From: Planomonospora parontospora
GTDB taxonomy: Bacteria > Actinomycetota > Actinomycetes > Streptosporangiales > Streptosporangiaceae
NCBI GenBank assembly: GCA_014647935.1
Contig: BMQD01000018.1
Coordinates: forward strand, 92,396-156,395
Reading direction: 5' to 3'
DNA length: 64,000 nt
Translations under genes and position numbers: made by a program
The notes under the pieces: generated by a model
Told to the model about the DNA's origin: nothing
What the model saw: only the letters and a program-made list of their open reading frames with translations
Database searches by the model: none
In this document: in pieces, positions 47,031 through 54,022 of the stretch
Layout of the letters: each line of letters begins with the position of its first letter
Position numbering within the stretch: position 1 is the first letter of the stretch

Positions 47031-47764
47031 CGGACCTCCTCCTCCCGCTCGGGCCGGAGCAGGGCCGGGTGGAGGAGCCGGGCGTCGCCCGCGCGGTAGA
47101 GCCGGGCGCGGGGACCGCCCCGAGGGCCGCCGCTCTCGGTGGTCTCGCCGGTGCTCTCCACGAACCCGGGGACCGACAGGACCTTGCGGTGGAAGTTGCC
47201 GGCGTGCAGCGGCACCCCCCAGACCGCCTCGTAGACCCCGCGCAGCTCGGAGATGGTGAACGTCTCGCCGACGAAGGCGGTGGCCAGCGGGGTGTACTCC
47301 AGCTTGGCCCGTGCCCGGTCGAGGGCGTGGTCGAGGATGCGCGCGTGGTCGAAGGCCAGCTCGGGCAGGTGGTCGACGCCGTACCAGGCGGCGTCGGCGG
47401 CGTCCGATCCGGCCTGGGGGTCGGGCAGGTCGGGCGCGAAGGCCAGGTAGGAGACCGAGACGATCCGCATCCGGGGGTCGCGGTCCGGCGCCCCGTAGCT
47501 GGCGAGCTGCTCGATGTGGACGCGGTCGGCCATTCCGGTCTCCTCGGCCAGCTCCCTGGCGGCGGCCCGGTCCAGGTCCTCGCCCGGCCGGATGAAGCCG
47601 CCGGGCAGCGCCCAGCGCCCCGCGAACGGCGGCTCGCCCCGCTCGACCAGGAGCACGTGCAGCACCCCGCCGAGGATGGTGAGCGCCACCACGTCGACGG
47701 TCACGGCGACCGGCGGGAACTCCCGCGGGTCGTAGGCCGCCAGGTACTCGCTTTCACCGCTCAT
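47027..47764 (-). CDS. NrtR-type Nudix hydrolase / winged-helix regulator
   Basis: 245 residues. The N-terminal Nudix domain (~10-150) keeps a complete Nudix box, G-x5-E-x7-REL-x-EE-x-G (GFIRPGEDL...RELAEETGM), so it could hydrolyse as well as sense. The C-terminal ~80 residues carry the NrtR-type winged helix (FTISELRGVYEAVWG, NFHRKVLSVPGF). NrtR proteins repress NAD-related genes and bind ADP-ribose. Here the regulated genes would be its own operon. The ATG at 47764 has AAGGA six bases upstream, inside a four-half-site operator. An in-frame GTG lies one codon earlier. Confidence 0.9.
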   Translation of the reverse strand: MSGESEYLAAYDPREFPPVAVTVDVVALTILGGVLHVLLVERGEPPFAGRWALPGGFIRPGEDLDRAAARELAEETGMADRVHIEQLASYGAPDRDPRMRIVSVSYLAFAPDLPDPQAGSDAADAAWYGVDHLPELAFDHARILDHALDRARAKLEYTPLATAFVGETFTISELRGVYEAVWGVPLHAGNFHRKVLSVPGFVESTGETTESGGPRGGPRARLYRAGDARLLHPALLRPEREEEVR

Positions 47765-47774
47765 CACACGTCCT

Positions 47775-47803
47775 TCTCACTATGAGATGGTCTCAGTATG
47801 AGA
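47775..47803. promoter_or_regulatory. four-half-site operator of the Nudix operon
   Basis: TCTCA (47775-47779), TGAGA (47783-47787), TCTCA (47791-47795) and TGAGA (47799-47803) alternate at an exact 8-bp step with 3-bp spacers. All four half-sites are perfect. The array begins 11 bp upstream of the Nudix start and overlaps its ribosome site, so binding would block the operon directly. The best candidate binder is the Nudix/winged-helix protein itself. Confidence 0.75.
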
Positions 47804-47940
47804 AGAACGATGGGCCGTGTCAATCCCTCCTCCCGTACGGCGGGGCCCGCCGACGGCCGACCGGCCCCGGGGGCGGGGCCGGAGGACGGCTCCGGAGCGC
47901 GGATCGAGAGGACGGGCCGTACGGCGCCCGGGAACGGAGA

Positions 47941-47971
47941 AGGGGCGGTCCCGTGTCACGGGACCGCCCCT
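47941..47971 (-). terminator. terminator downstream of acyl-CoA dehydrogenase gene
   Basis: A 15-bp perfect stem (AGGGGCGGTCCCGTG / CACGGGACCGCCCCT) is separated by one base, so the real loop is about 3-5 nt. It lies 81 bp beyond the dehydrogenase stop. Confidence 0.8.
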
Positions 47972-48051
47972 CATCGCCGACCTGCCGCGGGAGCAGGGGG
48001 TTCTCGCCCTCCGGGAGCGGCCGTCTCAGGGCCGTCCCGCGGAGTGGTCGC

Positions 48052-49875
48052 TCAGAACGCGTCCTCCGGGAGCTCCATCAGGTCCTGGCCGGTGGCGGCG
48101 AGGATGCGGCGCTCAGCGGAGATCCGGGGCAGCACGGTCTGGGCGAAGAAGGTGGCCGCGGCCACCTTGCCGGTGTAGAAGGACCGGTCCTCCTCGGAGG
48201 AGCCCAGCGCGGCCAGCGCGACCTCGGCCTGGCGCAGGAGCAGCCAGCCGAGCACCAGGTCGCCCAGGGCGAGCAGGAACCGGGTGGTGTTGAGGCCGAC
48301 CTTGTAGACCTCCTTCGGGTCCTCCATCGAGCCGATCGCCCAGCCGGCCATCGTGTCGGCCATGGCCTTGACCTCGTCGGCGGCCTCGTCGAGCAGGGCG
48401 CGCTCCACCTTCAGCCGGCCGTTGCCCGCCTCGGAGGCGGCGAAGGCCTTGACGTCGGCGTGGAGCGAGCCGAGCGCGGCGCCCTGGTTGCGCAGGACCT
48501 TGCGGAAGAACAGGTCCAGGCCCTGGATCGCGGTGGTGCCCTCGTAGAGGGAGTCGATCTTGGCGTCCCGGATGTACTGCTCGATCGGGTACTCCTGCAG
48601 GTAGCCGGAGCCGCCCAGGGTCTGCAGCGAGCGGGAGAGCATCTCGTAGGAGCGCTCGGAGCCGACGCCCTTGACCAGCGGGAGCAGCAGGTCGTTCATC
48701 GCCTCGGCGTGCTCGTCCCGGCGGCCCTCGAACTCGGCGATCTGCACCGCGTCCTGGTAGGTGGCGGTCAGCAGGACCAGCGCCCGCATGCCCTCGGCGT
48801 ACGACTTCTGGAGCATGAGCTCGCGGCGCACGTCCGGGTGGTGCGTGACGGTCACGCGCGGGGCGGTCTTGTCGGCCATCTGGGTCAGGTCGGCGCCCTG
48901 CACGCGGGCCTTGGCGTACTCCAGCGCGTTGAGGTAGCCGGTGGACAGGGTGGCGATCGCCTTGGTGCCCACCATCATGCGGGCCTGCTCGATCACCATG
49001 AACATCTGCTTGATGCCCTCGTGCACGTCGCCGACGAGCGTGCCGACGGCCGGGTGCTTGTCGCCGAAGGTGAGCTCGCAGGTCGTGGAGACCTTCAGGC
49101 CCATCTTCTTCTCGACGTTGGTGACGTAGACGCCGTTGCGCTCGCCGAGCTCGCCGGTCTCCAGGTCCACGTGGTACTTCGGTACCAGGAACATCGACAG
49201 GCCCTTGGTGCCGGGGCCGTGGCCCTCGGGGCGGGCCAGCACGAGGTGGAAGATGTTGTCGGCCATGTCGTGCTCGGCGCTGGTGATGAAGCGCTTGACG
49301 CCCTCGATGTGCCAGGTGCCGTCGGGCTGCTGCACGGCCTTGGCCCGGCCGGCGCCCACGTCGGAGCCCGCGTCGGGCTCGGTGAGCACCATGGTGGCGC
49401 CCCACTGGCGCTCGATGGCCAGCTCGGCGAAGCGCTTCTGCTCGTCGTTGCCGATGGTGTGCAGGATGTGGGCGAAGCCGGGGCCACTGGAGTACATCCA
49501 CAGCGCCGGGTTGGAGCCGAGGATGAGCTCGGCCAGGGCCCACGCCACGCTGCGCGGCACGCCGGGGCCGCCCATCTCGGCGGGCAGGTCGAGGTTGGTC
49601 CAGCCGGCGTCGCGCAGGGCGAAGAAGGACTTCTTGATGCCCTCGGGCATCTTCACCGCGCCGGTCGCCGCGTCGAACACCGGAGGCGTGCGGTCGCCCT
49701 CCTCGAAGGAGTCGGCGAGCACGCCGGTGGCCATCCGGTTGAGCTCCTCCAGCATGCTGCGGACGACGTCCTCGTCCAGGTCGGCGAAGCGACCTGTGCC
49801 CAGGATCTCCCGGCGTCCGAACATCTCGAAGAGATTGAACTCCAGGTCACGGATGTTGCTCTTGTAGTGGCCCAT
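48052..49875 (-). CDS. acyl-CoA dehydrogenase (FadE-like, ~600-aa type)
   Basis: 607 residues, the long bacterial class with an extra C-terminal helical region. It oxidises acyl-CoA to trans-2-enoyl-CoA with FAD. FAD/substrate motifs include [16 protein letters not shown] and [12 protein letters not shown]. The catalytic Glu is probably in [11 protein letters not shown]. Chain-length preference is not readable. The ATG follows GGAGCAGACCCC. Two TACYCGCCRGTA palindromes and a 21-bp direct repeat stand upstream, suggesting control by a TetR-type lipid regulator. It is transcribed alone. Confidence 0.95.
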   Translation of the reverse strand: MGHYKSNIRDLEFNLFEMFGRREILGTGRFADLDEDVVRSMLEELNRMATGVLADSFEEGDRTPPVFDAATGAVKMPEGIKKSFFALRDAGWTNLDLPAEMGGPGVPRSVAWALAELILGSNPALWMYSSGPGFAHILHTIGNDEQKRFAELAIERQWGATMVLTEPDAGSDVGAGRAKAVQQPDGTWHIEGVKRFITSAEHDMADNIFHLVLARPEGHGPGTKGLSMFLVPKYHVDLETGELGERNGVYVTNVEKKMGLKVSTTCELTFGDKHPAVGTLVGDVHEGIKQMFMVIEQARMMVGTKAIATLSTGYLNALEYAKARVQGADLTQMADKTAPRVTVTHHPDVRRELMLQKSYAEGMRALVLLTATYQDAVQIAEFEGRRDEHAEAMNDLLLPLVKGVGSERSYEMLSRSLQTLGGSGYLQEYPIEQYIRDAKIDSLYEGTTAIQGLDLFFRKVLRNQGAALGSLHADVKAFAASEAGNGRLKVERALLDEAADEVKAMADTMAGWAIGSMEDPKEVYKVGLNTTRFLLALGDLVLGWLLLRQAEVALAALGSSEEDRSFYTGKVAAATFFAQTVLPRISAERRILAATGQDLMELPEDAF

Positions 49876-49915
49876 GGGGTCTGCTCCTTGAAGCCGGGGG
49901 TCCGGGATCGCATGT

Positions 49916-49957
49916 GCTCGGGACAGGCGTGTACTCGCTCGGGACAGGCGTGTACTC
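49916..49957. repeat. 21-bp exact direct repeat before acyl-CoA dehydrogenase
   Basis: Two identical 21-bp units are joined head to tail at 49916-49936 and 49937-49957; both contain GGGACAGGCGTGTACTC. The end of the second unit runs into the first TACTCGCCAGTA palindrome. Confidence 0.8.
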
Positions 49958-49992
49958 GCCAGTAACCTTACCGAGAATGCTACCCGCCGGTA
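49953..49992. promoter_or_regulatory. paired palindromic operators, TACYCGCCRGTA
   Basis: TACTCGCCAGTA (49953-49964) and TACCCGCCGGTA (49981-49992) have the same inverted-repeat design, with arms TACT/AGTA or TACC/GGTA around CGCC, spaced 28 bp centre to centre. They lie in the divergent spacer between the acyl-CoA dehydrogenase and the Nramp-like transporter. TetR-family regulators of fatty-acid genes in actinobacteria bind sites of this general look; the specific regulator is unknown. Confidence 0.55.
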
Positions 49993-50046
49993 ACCGCTAA
50001 AAAACAGGCCCGACAGGGACGTTTGTCACATGGTTATGGGGAACAG

Positions 50047-51438
50047 GTGACCTTCATGGCGCTACCCCCGCTCCGCCCGGCCGTCCTCCCGGATCCCCAG
50101 CCGCTGCGGAAGGTGCTCGGACCGGGAGTCATCGCGGCCGGCGTCGGCCTCGCCTCCGGCGAGTTCGTCATCTGGCCCTACATCTCCGCCAACGTCGGCC
50201 TGGTCTTCCTGTGGGCCGCGGTGGTCGGCGTGATCGCCCAGTACTTCCTGAACATGGAGATCGAGCGCTACACGCTCGCCACCGGCGAGACCGCGCTGAC
50301 CGGGTTCAGCCGCCTGTGGCGGCACTGGGGCCTGGTCTTCGCGCTCATGGCGGTCCTGGCCAACATCTGGCCCGGCTGGGCCACGAGTTCGGCCACGGTG
50401 CTCACCTACGCCGCCGGCGGGGGAGACGTCACCGTCATCGCCGTGGTCGAGCTGCTGGTCATCGGCGTGGCGCTCACCTTCTCGCCGGTCATCTACCGGA
50501 CCGTGGAGGCCACCCAGTTCGTCAAGGTCGGCGCGGTGGTCGTCTTCCTGGTCGTCGCGCTCTTCCTGGCCGTCACCGGCGACGCCTACCGCGGGCTGGG
50601 CGAGGCGGTCACCCACATCGGCCAGGTGCCGGCGGGACTCGGCGCGGCGCTCGTCCTGGGCGCGATGGCCTTCGCCGGGGCGGGCGGCGGGCAGAACCTG
50701 GTGCAGAGCAACTGGATCAGGGACAAGAACATGGGCATGGGCGCCCGGATCCCCCGCCTGGTCTCCCCGGTGACCGGCGAGGACCAGGCCGCTCCCGCCA
50801 CCGGCTACACCTTCGAGCCCGACGAGGCGAACCTGGCCCGCTGGCGCGCCTGGTGGCGGGTGGCCAACATCGAGCAGCTGGTCTCGTTCGTGGCGATCAC
50901 GGTCTTCACGATCTTCCTGATGTCGATGCTGGCCTACTCCACGGTCTTCGGCGCGGAGACCGCCAGCGACGTGACCTTCCTGCGCACCGAGGGGGAGGCG
51001 CTCAACCAGCGGCTGTCGTGGTTCGGCACCTTCTTCTGGGCGATCGGCGCGTTCTCGCTGTTCGCGGCGAGCATGGGCATCTGCGACTACGTCGCCCGGA
51101 TGGTCGCCGACAACGTCAAGACGGTCTACCTGCCGGGCAGCGCCCGGTGGACCGAGAGCCGCGTCTACAGCCTCGTCGTCTGGTTCATCGTCCTGTTCGG
51201 CATCGCGATGCTCACGATCGGCTTCGACCAGCCGATCACGCTGCTGGTGATCTCCGCCAGCGTCGGCGGGATCATGATGTTCCTCTACTCCGCGCTGCTC
51301 GCCCGGCTGAACCGCAAGATGCTCCCCGAGGCCGTCCGGATCCGCGGCTACCGGCTGGTCGTCGTGCTGGTGGCCTTCGCGTTCTTCGGCTACTTCTCCG
51401 TGCTCACGCTGATCGACCAGTTCGGCAGGCTCTTCTAG
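50047..51438 (+). CDS. Nramp-superfamily membrane transporter (divergent)
   Basis: 463 residues with about 11 membrane helices in an Nramp-like (LeuT-fold) order. The first helix reads GPGVIAAGVGLASGEFVIWPY, where classical metal transporters have a DPGN motif, so the metal site is not canonical. A soluble loop with GTGP-type content lies mid-protein (IRDKNMGMGARIPRLVSP). The substrate is uncertain and may not be a divalent metal. The GTG at 50047 follows GGGGAACA; the ATG at 50056 is an alternative. It is divergent from the acyl-CoA dehydrogenase and shares its palindromic promoter region. Confidence 0.85.
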   Translation: MTFMALPPLRPAVLPDPQPLRKVLGPGVIAAGVGLASGEFVIWPYISANVGLVFLWAAVVGVIAQYFLNMEIERYTLATGETALTGFSRLWRHWGLVFALMAVLANIWPGWATSSATVLTYAAGGGDVTVIAVVELLVIGVALTFSPVIYRTVEATQFVKVGAVVVFLVVALFLAVTGDAYRGLGEAVTHIGQVPAGLGAALVLGAMAFAGAGGGQNLVQSNWIRDKNMGMGARIPRLVSPVTGEDQAAPATGYTFEPDEANLARWRAWWRVANIEQLVSFVAITVFTIFLMSMLAYSTVFGAETASDVTFLRTEGEALNQRLSWFGTFFWAIGAFSLFAASMGICDYVARMVADNVKTVYLPGSARWTESRVYSLVVWFIVLFGIAMLTIGFDQPITLLVISASVGGIMMFLYSALLARLNRKMLPEAVRIRGYRLVVVLVAFAFFGYFSVLTLIDQFGRLF

Positions 51439-51565
51439 GGCGGGGCCCGCCCGGCCGACGTGCCGGAGACCTCCGTCCGGCCAGGCATCCGGTCCGGCAC
51501 CCGTTCCGGCACCCGTTCCGGCAGGGCCTTCTGGGGCCGGGCGGGCCCGGCGTAGGCTCGGCGGC

Positions 51566-52480
51566 ATGGAGGAGCGGGAGACGCCGGACGAGCTGGACGA
51601 ACGCTGGCGGGCTGACCTGTCGGAGTGGGGCATCCCCGACGCCATCGTGGCCGGGGCCCGCAGCGACCCGTGGGGGCACTCGCCCGCCCGGTTCGGCGAG
51701 CGCACCGACCGCGCGCTGGCCGACCCGGAGGGCCCGGCCCTGGCCCGCGTCGCCGAGGCGCTTCCACCGGGCGGGAGCGTGCTGGACGTGGGCGCGGGCA
51801 CCGGGGCGGCCTCCCTGCCGCTGGCCCGCCTGGACGACGCCGGTCCGGGGCCGGGCCCGCCGACGCGGCCGTCCCCTGCCGGTACGGCGGGCGGCGCGGT
51901 GCGGCGCGAACACGCGCAGGGATCGGGGACCCGCCTCGGGGAGCTCATCGCGGTCGACACCTCCGCGGCGATGCTCGCCGAGCTGGCGGCGCGGGCGGGG
52001 AGCCTGGGCGTGCCCGTGCGGCCCGTCACGGGACGCTGGCCGGACGTCGCCGGGGAGACCCCGGCGGCCGACGTCGCGGTGGCCGCCCACGTCGTCTACA
52101 ACGTGCCCGACCTGGCCGCCTTCCTGGCCGCGTTGACCGGCCACGCCCGCCGCCGGGTCGTCCTGGAGCTCACCCACCGGCACCCGATGAGCTGGCTGAG
52201 CCCCCTCTGGGCGCGCTTCCACGGTCTCATCCGGCCCGAGCGGCCCACCGCGGACGACGTGGCCGCGCTCGCCCGGCGGCTGGGGTACGGCGTGCGGCGG
52301 GAGGAGCGCCCGGCCCCGCTGCCCCGGTTCGCGAGCCTGGAGGCGATGGCCGAGAGCGCCTGCCGCCGACTCTGCCTCGACCCCGGGCGGGCGGAGGAGG
52401 TCGTCGCGGCGGCGGTCGAGCTGGACATGTGGCCGATGCTCAGGGACCGGTGGGTCACGCTCTGGTGGGACGTGGCGTAA
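51566..52480 (+). CDS. class I SAM-dependent methyltransferase
   Basis: 304 residues. Motif I is SVLDVGAGTGAASLPLARL. The segment that should follow directly (ELIAVDTSAAML, motif II) is displaced by a ~35-residue Gly/Pro/Ala/Arg-rich insert, an unusual position between strands 1 and 2. Later motifs (DVAVAAHVVYNV, RRVVLELTHRH) are normal. The substrate is unknown. The ATG at 51566 is 9 bp after a weak purine stretch. 12-bp GGCACCCGTTCC repeats stand at about 51494-51520 before the gene. Confidence 0.88.
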   Translation: MEERETPDELDERWRADLSEWGIPDAIVAGARSDPWGHSPARFGERTDRALADPEGPALARVAEALPPGGSVLDVGAGTGAASLPLARLDDAGPGPGPPTRPSPAGTAGGAVRREHAQGSGTRLGELIAVDTSAAMLAELAARAGSLGVPVRPVTGRWPDVAGETPAADVAVAAHVVYNVPDLAAFLAALTGHARRRVVLELTHRHPMSWLSPLWARFHGLIRPERPTADDVAALARRLGYGVRREERPAPLPRFASLEAMAESACRRLCLDPGRAEEVVAAAVELDMWPMLRDRWVTLWWDVA

Positions 52481-52523
52481 CCGTCATAGCCTATTGGGTG
52501 GTTATGTAACCGGCTTGACGGTT
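52479..52523 (+). terminator. nested hairpins between methyltransferase and VOC genes
   Basis: AACCGTCA (52479-52486) pairs with TGACGGTT (52516-52523), enclosing a second hairpin GGTTA-TG-TAACC (52500-52511). It begins inside the methyltransferase stop codon. It may act as a terminator or as a leader structure for the VOC gene. Confidence 0.45.
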
Positions 52524-52550
52524 TAGCCGGTGTCACGGTTGGCTGGACGC

Positions 52551-52919
52551 ATGATTGACATCGACTACGTCACCTTCGACTGCGCCCGGCCGTACGAACT
52601 GGCGGCCTTCTGGCGCGACGCCACGGGCTTCGAGATCTCCCCGGAGACCGGGGCGGACGACGACGAGGTCCTCCTGCTCGGCAAGGTCAACCTGCTGTTC
52701 ATCCGGGTCCCCGAGGGCAAGGCCGTCAAGAACCGCGTCCACCTGGACGTCTCCGGTTCCGAGGGCTCCACCCGCGACCAGGAGGTCGAGCGGCTGCTCG
52801 CCCTCGGAGCCACGGTCCAGGCCGACCGGCGCGCCCCCGACGGCTCCGGTTGGGTGACCATGCTCGACCCCGAGGGCAACGAGTTCTGCGTCTGCAGGAG
52901 TGAGACCGAGCGGGAGTAG
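52551..52919 (+). CDS. VOC (glyoxalase/bleomycin-resistance) family protein
   Basis: 122 residues, one glyoxalase-like module pair. It begins MIDIDYVTFDCARPYELAAFW and ends with the typical TMLDPEGNEFCVC. His (VHLDV) and Glu (GNEF) fit metal-ligand positions of the superfamily. The substrate is unknown; many such proteins in actinobacteria are uncharacterised. The ATG at 52551 is chosen by family fit. Confidence 0.92.
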   Translation: MIDIDYVTFDCARPYELAAFWRDATGFEISPETGADDDEVLLLGKVNLLFIRVPEGKAVKNRVHLDVSGSEGSTRDQEVERLLALGATVQADRRAPDGSGWVTMLDPEGNEFCVCRSETERE

Positions 52920-52926
52920 CCGCGGC

Positions 52927-52962
52927 AGCGGGCCCGCTCGCCGCCGTCCGGCAGGGCCCGCT
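52927..52962. terminator. bidirectional terminator between VOC gene and membrane-protein gene
   Basis: AGCGGGCCC (52927-52935) pairs with GGGCCCGCT (52954-52962). CGCGGC (52921-52926) and GCCGCG (52968-52973) can extend the stem after a small internal loop. It sits between the two convergent genes. Confidence 0.7.
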
Positions 52963-53429
52963 CAGTGGCCGCGGGGCAGGGAAGCCTGCTTCCGCCCCCC
53001 GAGGACCAGGGCCAGTACGGCGGTGACCAGGTAGACCGCGACGCCGCCCTGGAGCGCGTCCAGAGCCGCGCTGAACGGCCCCTCGCGGTCGATGATGAGC
53101 TGGACCGGGTACATCAGCGCGGCGGAGCCGAGCGCGGGATAGAGCGAGAAGCGCCAGGGGTGGTTGCGCGCCCACTGGCGGGCCGACCGGGTCACCCGGT
53201 CGGCGACGTCCGGCCTGGTGACCGAGCCGACCGCCGCGATCATCGAGAACAGGCTGATGCCGAGGCACAGGGCCCAGGTCAGGCTGGCGTCGCCCGGCAG
53301 GATGACCCCCAGGCCGAAGCTGGTGGCCGCCGCCGCGCCGCCGGTCACCGCCGCGGCCTTCCAGGGGGCGCCGCGCAGGGCCGCGCCGGACAGGGACATC
53401 TCGTCACGTCGAGTCAGTTCCTCTTTCAT
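52962..53429 (-). CDS. hypothetical membrane protein, 155 aa
   Basis: About four hydrophobic segments (WKAAAVTGGAAAATSFGLGVIL, LTWALCLGISLFSMIAAVGSV, LYPALGSAALMYPVQLII, GGVAVYLVTAVLALVLGG) with a short basic region between. No family is recognised. The ATG at 53429 has GGAGG only one base away; an internal ATG at 53399 (MSLSGAAL) is possible. It converges with the VOC gene. Confidence 0.75.
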   Translation of the reverse strand: MKEELTRRDEMSLSGAALRGAPWKAAAVTGGAAAATSFGLGVILPGDASLTWALCLGISLFSMIAAVGSVTRPDVADRVTRSARQWARNHPWRFSLYPALGSAALMYPVQLIIDREGPFSAALDALQGGVAVYLVTAVLALVLGGRKQASLPRGH

Positions 53430-53656
53430 GCCTCCAGGCTGCCCTTTCCGTCCCCTTGTCCACATCGGGGGACGACCCTGATTCCTCCCTTACCCGCGGG
53501 CGCGTCCCGGCTCGGGATTCCCACCGATCCGGCCCGCGCCGGTGATGTCCGGAAGTGTCACCTGTTCTTTCGAAAGAATGTGCGAGTCGTCCGTGCGGGG
53601 GACTCGTCGGCGAGGTAGCGTCGGGATCGTCGCAAGCCGGGCTCCCCCCTTCGGCA

Positions 53657-53696
53657 TTCACCTGTCCTCACCAGGCTTCATCTGTCTTCACCAGGG
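53657..53696. repeat. 20-bp tandem repeat, two copies
   Basis: TTCACCTGTCCTCACCAGG-C (53657-53676) and TTCATCTGTCTTCACCAGG-G (53677-53696) differ at three positions. They stand immediately before the small membrane-protein gene, and the last bases feed its ribosome site (AGGGGGA). Confidence 0.75.
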
Positions 53697-53702
53697 GGAT
53701 CG

Positions 53703-53927
53703 ATGCTCGCCCTCGCTCGCTGGCAGCGTGTCGCGGTGATCGCGCTGCTCATCCTGCCGATCCTCGTGATCGTCCTGCTCTCCGTGCCGGTCTGGATGTC
53801 CTGGCCCTGGCTCCGCGCCGAGCGCCGGGCGGACGTGCTGGCCCTGGTGGAGAAGCTGACCGCCTGCCTCAGGGCGTTCGTGCGGGCCGACCGGACCTCC
53901 CCCGGCGAGCCCGGGCGCCGCCGGTAG
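53703..53927 (+). CDS. small single-span membrane protein, 74 aa
   Basis: One membrane helix (VAVIALLILPILVIVLLSVPVWMSW) is followed by a basic amphipathic tail (LRAERRADVLALVEKLTACLRAF). The ATG at 53703 follows AGGGGGATCG, a good ribosome site, and codon use is normal. No family is recognised. It is transcribed alone and ends before a strong hairpin. Confidence 0.68.
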   Translation: MLALARWQRVAVIALLILPILVIVLLSVPVWMSWPWLRAERRADVLALVEKLTACLRAFVRADRTSPGEPGRRR

Positions 53928-53970
53928 GCCGTCACCGTGCCGGCGGCCTACCGCACAGGCGGCCGCACTC

Positions 53971-54022
53971 CCGGCGTGGGCCCGCCGGCCTGGGCGCGGG
54001 CAGGCCGGCGGGCTCACGCCGG
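53971..54022. terminator. long bidirectional hairpin
   Basis: An inner 13-bp perfect stem (GCCCGCCGGCCTG / CAGGCCGGCGGGC) is extended by 8 bp (CCGGCGTG / CACGCCGG) beyond a single mismatch. It separates the small membrane-protein gene from the convergent oxidoreductase and overlaps the latter's stop codon. Confidence 0.8.

Noticed and set aside
47798-48178. Plus-strand gene starting inside the Nudix operator
   Set aside because: No ribosome site, Arg/Pro-rich composition, and it runs across a perfect terminator stem and into the acyl-CoA dehydrogenase gene.
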